Source of the DNA: Lachnospiraceae bacterium UBA1729
Lineage (GTDB): Bacteria; Bacillota; Clostridia; Lachnospirales; Lachnospiraceae
Length of the DNA: 5,242 nt
Assembly: GCA_002315945.1 (NCBI GenBank)
Contig: DCIJ01000098.1
Span: 1 to 5,242, forward strand
Reading direction: 5' to 3'
Position numbers and translations under genes: made by a program. This document shows, in pieces, positions 1-5,242 of the stretch; the first letter of the stretch is position 1, and every line of letters starts with the position of its first letter. The notes under the pieces were generated by a model, which was not told the origin of the DNA, did not search any database, and worked only from the letters and a program-made list of their open reading frames with translations.

Positions 1-1260
1 TCAGATTACCTCAATGGTATTGCCAAGAAAAAAGATGCAATAGAAAAAATGCTTGAAAAACTTAAAGAATTAGGCTGTGGCCATGCAGGCGTTCAGTTTA
101 AGATGAAGGACTGGGCATTTAACAGACAGCGTTACTGGGGTGAGCCTATTCCTTTGATTCACTGTCCAGACTGTGGTGTTGTTGCTGTTCCTTATGAAGA
201 ACTTCCATTAAGACTGCCTAATGTTGAAAACTTTGAGCCAGGTGAGGATGGAGAATCACCACTTGCCAAGATTGATTCATATGTTAATTGTACATGTCCA
301 AAATGTGGAAAGGCAGCAAAACGTGAGACAGATACCATGCCTCAGTGGGCTGGATCTTCATGGTACTTCTTAAGATATATTGATCCAAATAATAATGAAG
401 CATTTGCTGATCAGAAGAAGTTAGAGTACTGGATGCCTGTTGACTGGTATAATGGTGGTATGGAGCATGTTACCAGACATATGATTTATTCAAGATTCTG
501 GCATCAGTTCCTGTATGATTTGGGTGAGGTTAATACCTTTGAGCCCTATGCTAAGCGTTCTATTCAGGGACTTATTCTGGGACCTGATGGGGAAAAAATG
601 AGTAAATCAAAGGGCAATGTAATTGATCCTTTGGATATTGTAGAAGATTATGGTGCAGACACATTGAGAACCTACGTGCTGTTCATGGGTGATTATGGTG
701 CAGCTGCTCCCTGGAATGACAGTTCAATGAAGGGCTGCAAGAGATTTTTAGACAGAGTATGTGGTCTTGTAGATATAGCTGTTGATGAAGATGTTCCTGC
801 ACTTGAAAGTGCATTCCATAAGGCAATCAAGAAGGTTACTAATGATATTGAAGATGTAAAATTCAATACAGCCATTGCAACTCTTATGGGCCTTATTAAC
901 TCAATTTATTCAGAAGGAAAGCTTTCAAAGGAGCAGCTTGGAATATTTGTAAGACTGTTACTTCCATTTGCACCTCATATCGCTGAGGAAATCTGGGAGA
1001 TGTTAGGCAATGAAGGTTTTGCTTCAGTAGCTAACTGGCCAGAATATGATGAAGCTAAGACTGTTGACGCTACAGTAGAAATTGGTGTCCAGGTTAACGG
1101 AAAAGTTAGAGCAACTATTATGGTTGGTAAGGATGAAGATCAGGCCAGTGTTCTTGAGAAGGCTAAGGCTGACGAAAAGGTTAAGTCCTTCATGGATGGA
1201 AAGTCAGTTGTTAAGGAAATCTACATTCCTGGAAGAGTATGTAATATCGTTGTAAAATAG
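1..1260 (+). CDS. leuS: Leucyl-tRNA synthetase, C-terminal half (5' end outside window)
   Basis: Cytoplasmic class I synthetase that charges tRNA-Leu with leucine using ATP. The reading frame is open from base 1, so the Met codon at base 49 is internal and 419 residues are visible, about half of the usual 800-860. Seen, numbering from base 1: two Cys pairs, CPDC (55-58) and CPKC (99-102), of a zinc-binding insertion; the core segment DWAFNRQRYWGEPIP (37-51); SSWYFLRY (119-126); a GGMEH...RFWH stretch; the KMSKS signature that closes over ATP (199-203, bases 595-609). Next come a helical anticodon-binding domain (roughly 240-345) and the C-terminal tRNA-binding domain (about 355-419, VDATVEIGVQVNG onward). 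The HIGH motif and CP1 editing domain must lie upstream of the window. It ends in TAG, 47 bases before lspA. Nothing suggests truncation other than the window edge. Identification is secure. Confidence 0.97.
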   Translation, partial: SDYLNGIAKKKDAIEKMLEKLKELGCGHAGVQFKMKDWAFNRQRYWGEPIPLIHCPDCGVVAVPYEELPLRLPNVENFEPGEDGESPLAKIDSYVNCTCPKCGKAAKRETDTMPQWAGSSWYFLRYIDPNNNEAFADQKKLEYWMPVDWYNGGMEHVTRHMIYSRFWHQFLYDLGEVNTFEPYAKRSIQGLILGPDGEKMSKSKGNVIDPLDIVEDYGADTLRTYVLFMGDYGAAAPWNDSSMKGCKRFLDRVCGLVDIAVDEDVPALESAFHKAIKKVTNDIEDVKFNTAIATLMGLINSIYSEGKLSKEQLGIFVRLLLPFAPHIAEEIWEMLGNEGFASVANWPEYDEAKTVDATVEIGVQVNGKVRATIMVGKDEDQASVLEKAKADEKVKSFMDGKSVVKEIYIPGRVCNIVVK

Positions 1261-1270
1261 TTTTTATTGT

Positions 1271-1296
1271 TGGGTCAGATATTTTTATCTGACCCA
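1271..1296 (+). other. Perfect 11-bp hairpin in the leuS-lspA gap
   Basis: Bases 1271-1281 (TGGGTCAGATA) are the exact reverse complement of 1286-1296, leaving a TTTT loop. It lies 10 bases after the leuS stop. Only three T residues follow the stem before GGAG, so it is a poor intrinsic terminator on the + strand, and the - strand side lacks a long T tract too. It may be a leaky terminator, a 3'-end stabiliser for leuS mRNA, or a structure that affects lspA translation. The structure is certain as sequence; its role is inferred. Confidence 0.75.
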
Positions 1297-1299
1297 TTT

Positions 1300-1303
1300 G
1301 GAG
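1300..1303 (+). promoter_or_regulatory. lspA ribosome binding site, short spacing
   Basis: GGAG is followed by only four bases (TATT) before the lspA ATG at 1308, which is closer than the usual 5-9. It starts four bases after the end of the perfect hairpin at 1271-1296. The tight packing supports the ATG at 1308 as the start but suggests modest or structure-sensitive initiation. Confidence 0.6.
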
Positions 1304-1307
1304 TATT

Positions 1308-1832
1308 ATGGATATTAAGAAAAAAAGATTAATTTTTGACATGTGTTTTTTTATGGTTTTGGTTGCAATAGATCAAATTACCAAATTTACTGTTTCGGTT
1401 AATCTAAAAGGAAACCCTCCAATAGTCCTTATTAAGGATGTGCTGGAGCTGGATTATCTTGAGAATAAGGGCGCAGCCTTTGGCATGCTACAGAATCAGA
1501 AAATTCTGTTTGTTTTTATTGCTGTAATCATTTTGGGAGCAATTATCTATATTTTAAAAAGTATTCCCTCCCATAAAAAGTATATGATTTCACACGTAGT
1601 GCTGGTAATGATTGCTGCAGGAGCAGTGGGCAACCTTATTGACAGACTTATGTATGGATATGTGGTCGACTTTATTTCTTTTGTACTTATTCATTTTCCA
1701 ATCTTTAATTTCGCTGATATTTGTGTATGTGTTGCTACTGCAGTTTTGGCTGTATTACTTCTGTTTTTCTATACAGAAGAAGATTTGAATTTTTTGTCTT
1801 TAAAAACCCAGAAATTTAGGGATCTGAAATAA
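1308..1832 (+). CDS. lspA: Lipoprotein signal peptidase (signal peptidase II)
   Basis: Membrane aspartyl protease that removes the signal peptide from diacylglyceryl-modified prolipoproteins at the Cys of the lipobox. The 174 residues are about the family norm (roughly 150-175). Visible family motifs: AIDQITK in the first membrane segment (20-26), NKGAAFG (53-59), GNLIDR (108-113) with the first catalytic Asp at 112, VVDFISF (119-125), and FNFAD (133-137) with the second catalytic Asp at 137. Four hydrophobic segments fit the family: about 9-30, 66-84, 94-111 and 135-155. The tail after 156 is charged and cytoplasmic. The ATG at 1308 is preferred because it has GGAG just upstream and gives a short basic N-terminus (MDIKKKR) before the first membrane helix. 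Its stop overlaps the rluD start by one base, implying translational coupling; an lspA-rluD pair also occurs in Bacillus. No key residue is missing. Confidence 0.96.
   Translation: MDIKKKRLIFDMCFFMVLVAIDQITKFTVSVNLKGNPPIVLIKDVLELDYLENKGAAFGMLQNQKILFVFIAVIILGAIIYILKSIPSHKKYMISHVVLVMIAAGAVGNLIDRLMYGYVVDFISFVLIHFPIFNFADICVCVATAVLAVLLLFFYTEEDLNFLSLKTQKFRDLK
1818..1822 (+). promoter_or_regulatory. rluD ribosome binding site inside lspA end
   Basis: AGGGA sits within the last codons of lspA, nine bases before the rluD ATG at 1832. The start shares its A with the lspA stop (TAATG), so ribosomes ending lspA can re-initiate on rluD. Confidence 0.6.
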
Positions 1833-2752
1833 TGCGAAATATTATTCTGTGTGTTGAGGAGGAATTTGAAAAACAAAGGGTTGATAAGTTCCTCTCAACA
1901 TGCCTTCCTGAATATTCAAGATCATTTTTACAAAAGAATATTGAACAGGGTAATGTAACCATTTCTTCAAAGCCGGTAAAGAGTTCATACAAACTCACAG
2001 AGGGAGAGGAAGTGGTTATTGTTGTGCCCGATAGTCAGATTCCTGATATTGAACCGGAGAATATTCCCCTTGACATTCTTTATGAGGATGAGGACGTAAT
2101 TGTAATAAACAAACCTAAGCAGATGGTTGTTCATCCGGCAGCGGGAAATTATACAAAAACGTTAGTTAATGCATTGTTATATTATTGTAAGGATTCACTG
2201 AGTGGAATAAATGGTGTGCTTAGGCCAGGAATAGTTCATCGCATTGATAAAGATACTACAGGCTCCATTATTGTCTGCAAAAATGATAATGCTCATAGAA
2301 AGCTTGCTGAACAGTTTGCTGTTCATTCAATAAAGCGTAGCTATCTGGCTCTTTGCTATGGCTATTTTAATGAAAAAGAGGGAGTGGTTGATGCACCAAT
2401 AGGCAGAGATCCTAAGGACAGGATGAAAATGGCGGTCAACTATTCTAATGGAAAGAGGGCGGTTACACACTATACGGTTCTTGAGCAGTATGAAAAGGTG
2501 GCATTGGTACAATGTCGTCTGGAGACTGGTAGAACTCATCAGATAAGGGTACATATGACCAGTATCAGACATCCCCTTCTGGGTGATGAAATATATAAAA
2601 CAGGCTTTAATACTGCTGCCAAATTACAGGGACAGTGCCTCCATGCCTATGAACTGGGATTTATTCATCCTACAACAGGGGAGGAAGTTATGGTTAAGGC
2701 GCCTGTGCCAGATTACTTTCAAAATATAGTGGAAAATGAAAAGAAATTGTAA
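1832..2752 (+). CDS. rluD: RluD-type 23S rRNA pseudouridine synthase
   Basis: Converts specific uridines to pseudouridine in large-subunit rRNA; the RluA/RluC/RluD family includes B. subtilis YlyB. At 306 residues it is full length. An S4 RNA-binding domain occupies about 14-65 (RVDKFL, then SRSFLQKNIEQGNV). The catalytic domain follows: VINKPKQMVVHPAAG (91-105), the signature HRIDKDTTG (136-144) with catalytic Asp139, RSYLALCYG (169-177), GRDPKDRMKM (191-200) and GRTHQIRVH (233-241), ending with HPLLGDEIY. S4 plus these motifs supports RluD-like over the stand-alone RluA type, but the exact target uridines (1911/1915/1917 for E. coli RluD) cannot be read from sequence. It overlaps lspA by one base. 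In Bacillus the gene is followed by pyrR; here it is followed by an AT-rich gap and an unrelated transcription unit. No convincing intrinsic terminator follows it. Confidence 0.93.
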   Translation: MRNIILCVEEEFEKQRVDKFLSTCLPEYSRSFLQKNIEQGNVTISSKPVKSSYKLTEGEEVVIVVPDSQIPDIEPENIPLDILYEDEDVIVINKPKQMVVHPAAGNYTKTLVNALLYYCKDSLSGINGVLRPGIVHRIDKDTTGSIIVCKNDNAHRKLAEQFAVHSIKRSYLALCYGYFNEKEGVVDAPIGRDPKDRMKMAVNYSNGKRAVTHYTVLEQYEKVALVQCRLETGRTHQIRVHMTSIRHPLLGDEIYKTGFNTAAKLQGQCLHAYELGFIHPTTGEEVMVKAPVPDYFQNIVENEKKL

Positions 2753-2814
2753 AAATCGCACTAAATATTGAAAGCTTTTTTACTTTAAATTATTAAAAAA
2801 ATATAAAATTTATA

Positions 2815-2843
2815 TTGTTTTTATATTTATACAATGCTATAAT
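2815..2843 (+). promoter_or_regulatory. Extended -10 promoter for the unknown gene and cstA
   Basis: A perfect -10 box TATAAT (2838-2843) is preceded by TG at 2835-2836, the extended -10 arrangement. A weaker -35 box TTGTTT (2815-2820) lies at the ideal 17-base spacing. Transcription would start near 2850, giving a leader of about 30 bases to the ATG at 2880. The stretch upstream of the -35 (about 2784-2814) is nearly pure A/T and could act as an UP element; it includes a weak A/T dyad at 2801-2815. This fits a sigma-A-type housekeeping promoter. No catabolite-responsive (cre) site is obvious. Confidence 0.72.
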
Positions 2844-2853
2844 TTTTCCCGTG

Positions 2854-2874
2854 TGAAAGAAAATTGAAAGAAAA
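2854..2874 (+). repeat. Tandem exact 10-base direct repeat in leader
   Basis: TGAAAGAAAA occurs at 2854-2863 and again at 2865-2874, separated by a single T, so the period is 11 bases, about one helical turn. It lies just after the predicted transcription start and just before the ATG at 2880. It could be an operator half-site pair, a purine-rich ribosome standby region, or chance in A-rich sequence. The second GAAAG (2866-2870) is the only Shine-Dalgarno-like element for the next gene. Confidence 0.6.
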
Positions 2875-2879
2875 AAGTA

Positions 2880-3422
2880 ATGAAATTAGACAGACAAATC
2901 TGTGAAGAGAGAATATTAAATAATTACGCAGTGTCCTATGACATTGAGAAAATGGATTCTAAGGAAAATCATTGTATCTATACTGGTGATTTCCATGTTC
3001 ATTCTGAGAATTATGTAATGGTCAGAAGCGCTCAGCTTTTTGCCATGGATACCTTTGATCATTTGTTTGTATATAGTTTTGATAATCTGACAGCTATGGA
3101 CGTAAAAGCGCTGGCGGAGGATGCGTATCAGAAGGGCTTTAAAAAGATTAAGCCAAATAAGATACACAGATCAAGCTATATTACGGCACTTATATACTGC
3201 GATACCTGTGATGCTGAAGCAATAAAGGCAGTCAAAAGATTTCGCAGAAGAAAAAGTTTTAAATTTTCCCTGGAAGGGTGGATGGAAGTTCATGTTGTGT
3301 GTATCGAATTTGGGAAGGATAAGATATATCACAATGGGGATGGACGTAATACAGGGAAATTTTTAAAAGACGTACTTCATCCTAAGAAGAGAAGTACAAT
3401 ACACAAATTATTTTCTAGATAA
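2880..3422 (+). CDS. Uncharacterised 180-aa soluble protein upstream of cstA
   Basis: I do not recognise a function. The protein has no signal peptide and no membrane segment, so it is probably cytoplasmic. The N-terminal part (1-60) contains NNYAVSYDIE (14-23) and a beta-rich stretch IYTGDFHVHSENYVMVRSAQLFA (33-55). The middle (66-90) looks helical with acidic and Lys residues. The C-terminal half has a short hydrophobic stretch ITALIYCD (101-108), a basic cluster KRFRRRKSFKF (119-129), then a likely strand-rich segment LEGWMEVHVVCIEF (131-144) and a basic tail. From memory it resembles a family of small Clostridia proteins annotated only as a domain of unknown function (DUF8052-like); this is tentative. 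The start at 2880 is the first possible ATG after an in-frame TGA at 2865, but it has only a weak ribosome site. It shares a promoter with cstA, whose ATG comes 14 bases after its stop, suggesting a role tied to CstA. The codons are AT-rich and unbiased, unlike cstA. Confidence 0.85.
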   Translation: MKLDRQICEERILNNYAVSYDIEKMDSKENHCIYTGDFHVHSENYVMVRSAQLFAMDTFDHLFVYSFDNLTAMDVKALAEDAYQKGFKKIKPNKIHRSSYITALIYCDTCDAEAIKAVKRFRRRKSFKFSLEGWMEVHVVCIEFGKDKIYHNGDGRNTGKFLKDVLHPKKRSTIHKLFSR

Positions 3423-3427
3423 GGAGA
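3422..3427 (+). promoter_or_regulatory. Strong cstA ribosome binding site overlapping upstream stop
   Basis: AGGAGA begins on the last base of the upstream TAA stop and lies nine to ten bases before the cstA ATG at 3437. It is much stronger than the site of the upstream gene, so one mRNA would yield far more CstA than the 180-aa protein. The overlap also permits coupling. Confidence 0.8.
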
Positions 3428-3436
3428 GATTTTATT

Positions 3437-5152
3437 ATGAACGGTTTGTTACTTCTTATCATCGGCATCGCAGTTCTTGCATGTGGTTACATCTTCTACG
3501 GTGGATGGCTTTGCAAGCAGTGGGGTGTTGGTGAAGGAAACATTGCTACACCTGCTCACAGAATTGATGATGGTGGTGTAGACTACGTACCTGCTAAGGC
3601 TCCTGTACTTATGGGACATCATTTCTCATCAATCGCAGGCGCAGGCCCTATTACTGGACCTATTGCAGCAGCAGCTTTTGGTTGGATCCCTGTAACTCTT
3701 TGGATCCTCATCGGTGGTATTTTCTTCGGTGGTGTACATGATTTTGGTGCTCTTTTCGCATCTGTTCGTCATGATGGTAACTCAGTTGGTACTATCATCA
3801 GCAAGAACATGGGTAAGAAATCTAAGACATTATTCATCATCTTTGCTTACCTTACACTGATCCTTGTAGTTGCAGCTTTTGCATCTATCGTTGCTGGTAC
3901 ATTTGCTTGTACAGTAGGAGAAGATGGTGCTATTGACTATGCAGCAAGTGCAACAAATGCATCTGTTGCCATGGTTTCACTTCTTTTCATGGTAGTTGCT
4001 ATCTGCTTCGGTTTCTGTGTATATCGTAGAAATGCTGGTATGCTTACATCAACAATTCTTGGTGTTGTAGCTATCTGCATCTGCATGGGTGTTGGTATGT
4101 GCTTCCATCCAATCTACTTAACAAATACACAGTGGATGATCTTTGTTGGTATTTATATTACAATCGCATCTGTTACACCTGTATGGATTCTGCTCCAGCC
4201 TCGTGATTACTTAAGCTCCTTCCTGCTTTATGCAATGCTTATCATCGCGATTATTGGTGTTGTTGGTGCTCATCCTTCACTTGATGCTCTTCCCGCATTC
4301 AGTGTATCAACTCCAAGTGGATTCTTATTCCCTGTACTGTTTACAACTGTTGCTTGTGGTGCTATTTCTGGTTTCCATTCACTGGTTTCATCAGGTACTA
4401 CAGCTAAGCAGCTTGACAAAGAAACAGACGCTAGACCTATCGCTTATGGTGGTATGTTAATCGAGTGTGTACTTGCTATAATCACTCTTTGTGCTGTAGC
4501 TTATGCTAAGTCACTTAATCCTGATGCAGCAGGTCCTGCTAACCTCTTTGCAGGTGGTATTGCAGCTATGGTTGCTACAATTCCTGGATGTGCTGGTCTT
4601 GAAACTACACTTAAGACATTACTTGTACTTACATATTCTTCATTCTGTCTGACATCACTTGATACTGCAACTCGTCTTGCAAGATTCATGTTCCAGGAGT
4701 TCTGGCTTGATGCAGATAAGGGTGAGACACCTGAAAATGTAACAGGTTTCAAGAAGGTTGTTACAAATATGTATGTTTCAACAATCATCACAGTTGTACT
4801 TGGTGTTATTCTTGGTCTTACAGGCTGGTCAAAGATTTGGGGTCTGTTCGGAGCTGCTAACCAGCTTCTTGCAGGTATCGGTCTTCTTGCAATCGCTACA
4901 TGGCTTAAGAATATCGGTAAGAACAACAAGATGTTCATTGGACCTATGTGCTTCATGATCGTTGTTACAATCAGCTCACTTGCTCTTACTATTCAGAAGC
5001 AGCTTCAGATTATCTCTGGTAATGTTGCTGATACAACAGCTGACTGGGGCAACTATATGCAGGCAGGAATCGGTACACTTCTTATTGTACTCGCTGTAGT
5101 ACTTGCTATCGAAGGTGGACAGATTCTTACTGGAAAGAAGAAACCCGAATAA
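3437..5152 (+). CDS. cstA: CstA-family carbon starvation transporter (short form)
   Basis: Polytopic inner-membrane protein. E. coli family members CstA and BtsT take up pyruvate, and peptide uptake has also been proposed; the substrate here is inferred. It has 571 residues, versus about 700 in E. coli and about 600 in Bacillus, ending shortly after the last membrane helix (542-558) with a small basic tail. Family motifs in order: DYVPAKAPVLMGHHFSSIAG (49-68), GAGPITGPIAAAAFGW (68-83), GGVHDFGALFASVRHDGNSVG (98-118), LQPRDYLSSFL (253-263), ISGFHSLVSSGTTAKQL (310-326), TSLDTATRLARFMFQEF (406-422) and WGLFGAANQLLAGIGLL (468-484). Many hydrophobic segments fill the rest. The start is supported by AGGAGA upstream and by the immediate N-terminal membrane helix. 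Codon use is strongly biased (GGT, CTT, ATC, TTC, GTA, GCT; almost no ATA), unlike rluD and the 180-aa gene, which suggests high expression rather than transfer. It is followed by a strong terminator. Confidence 0.95.
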   Translation: MNGLLLLIIGIAVLACGYIFYGGWLCKQWGVGEGNIATPAHRIDDGGVDYVPAKAPVLMGHHFSSIAGAGPITGPIAAAAFGWIPVTLWILIGGIFFGGVHDFGALFASVRHDGNSVGTIISKNMGKKSKTLFIIFAYLTLILVVAAFASIVAGTFACTVGEDGAIDYAASATNASVAMVSLLFMVVAICFGFCVYRRNAGMLTSTILGVVAICICMGVGMCFHPIYLTNTQWMIFVGIYITIASVTPVWILLQPRDYLSSFLLYAMLIIAIIGVVGAHPSLDALPAFSVSTPSGFLFPVLFTTVACGAISGFHSLVSSGTTAKQLDKETDARPIAYGGMLIECVLAIITLCAVAYAKSLNPDAAGPANLFAGGIAAMVATIPGCAGLETTLKTLLVLTYSSFCLTSLDTATRLARFMFQEFWLDADKGETPENVTGFKKVVTNMYVSTIITVVLGVILGLTGWSKIWGLFGAANQLLAGIGLLAIATWLKNIGKNNKMFIGPMCFMIVVTISSLALTIQKQLQIISGNVADTTADWGNYMQAGIGTLLIVLAVVLAIEGGQILTGKKKPE

Positions 5153-5178
5153 TTTTATATAAATGTTTTGTTTGTTCG

Positions 5179-5209
5179 AGGGAGGACGCTTAGCGTTCTC
5201 CCTTTTTTT
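5179..5209 (+). terminator. Rho-independent terminator after cstA
   Basis: GGGAGGACGC (5180-5189) pairs with GCGTTCTCCC (5193-5202) as a 10-bp, GC-rich stem with one G-U wobble (5185/5197), a TTA loop and a run of seven T residues (5203-5209). A5179 can extend the stem with the first T. It starts 27 bases after the cstA stop and closes the operon. Confidence 0.93.
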
Positions 5210-5242
5210 CTGGAAAATAATCTTTACTAATTTAGAGCGATA
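5210..5242. other. Unassigned right edge
   Basis: These 33 AT-rich bases after the terminator contain no start codon with a ribosome site, promoter pair or repeat that I can support. The next gene lies beyond the window. Confidence 0.5.

Noticed and set aside
49..51. ATG at base 49 as the start of the first gene
   Set aside because: The frame is open from base 1 and the residues before it continue LeuRS sequence; the protein would lack the HIGH motif and editing domain, so the true start is outside the window.
1261..1307. Separate promoter for lspA in the leuS-lspA gap
   Set aside because: A TTG-containing -35 candidate exists near 1267, but no -10 box lies at acceptable spacing because the hairpin arm occupies the position.
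2749..2783. Possible terminator after rluD (GTAAAAA pairing with TTTTTAC)
   Set aside because: The stem is only A/T-rich apart from one terminal G-C pair, with a loop of about 21 bases, so it is too weak for an intrinsic terminator.
2801..2815. A/T palindrome ATATAAAATTTATAT as an operator
   Set aside because: Such dyads are expected by chance in a stretch that is almost entirely A/T, and no regulator is visible nearby; kept only as part of the possible UP element.
2844..2879. Catabolite-responsive (cre) site in front of the cstA operon
   Set aside because: No sequence near the TGWAANCGNTNWCA consensus is present; the TGAAAG elements lack the central CG and are direct, not inverted, repeats.
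4230..4460. 76-aa open frame on the + strand inside cstA in another frame
   Set aside because: It has no ribosome site and a Leu/Val/Ser-rich translation typical of a shifted reading of a membrane protein gene.
4501..4956. 151-aa open frame on the - strand inside cstA
   Set aside because: It lies wholly antisense to well-conserved CstA sequence and its translation is Pro/Ser/Ala-rich without a recognisable motif. It is explained by the codon bias of cstA, which avoids antisense stops.

Overview
The window is an AT-rich bacterial chromosomal segment with five genes, all on the + strand and tightly packed. The standard code, strong AGGAG-type ribosome sites, the leuS, LspA and RluD protein types and the adjacent lspA-rluD pair point to a low-GC Firmicute. 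Overall protein style suggests Clostridia, possibly Lachnospiraceae (Butyrivibrio/Roseburia-like). That placement is inference from memory; no rRNA or other marker is present.

Layout: (1) bases 1-1260 hold the C-terminal half of leucyl-tRNA synthetase (leuS), cut by the left window edge. (2) A 47-base gap contains a perfect 11-bp hairpin that ends directly before the lspA ribosome site. (3) lspA (1308-1832), signal peptidase II, overlaps by one base with rluD (1832-2752), a 23S rRNA pseudouridine synthase of the RluD type. (4) A 127-base, very AT-rich gap holds a good extended -10 promoter and an exact tandem 10-base repeat in the predicted leader. (5) A 180-aa soluble protein of unknown function (2880-3422) is followed 14 bases later by cstA (3437-5152), a short-form CstA-family membrane transporter. 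(6) A textbook intrinsic terminator lies at 5179-5209, and the last 33 bases carry nothing I can recognise.

Functionally there are two units. leuS-lspA-rluD is a housekeeping group (tRNA charging, lipoprotein maturation, ribosome modification). The second unit, promoter - unknown gene - cstA - terminator, looks like a self-contained two-gene operon for uptake of pyruvate or peptides, with the small protein as a possible partner of the transporter. I see no mobile element, CRISPR array, tRNA or rRNA gene, or broken gene. The most interesting points are the uncharacterised protein co-transcribed with cstA, the tandem leader repeat, and the hairpin abutting the lspA ribosome site. I did not find evidence for a dramatic new system.
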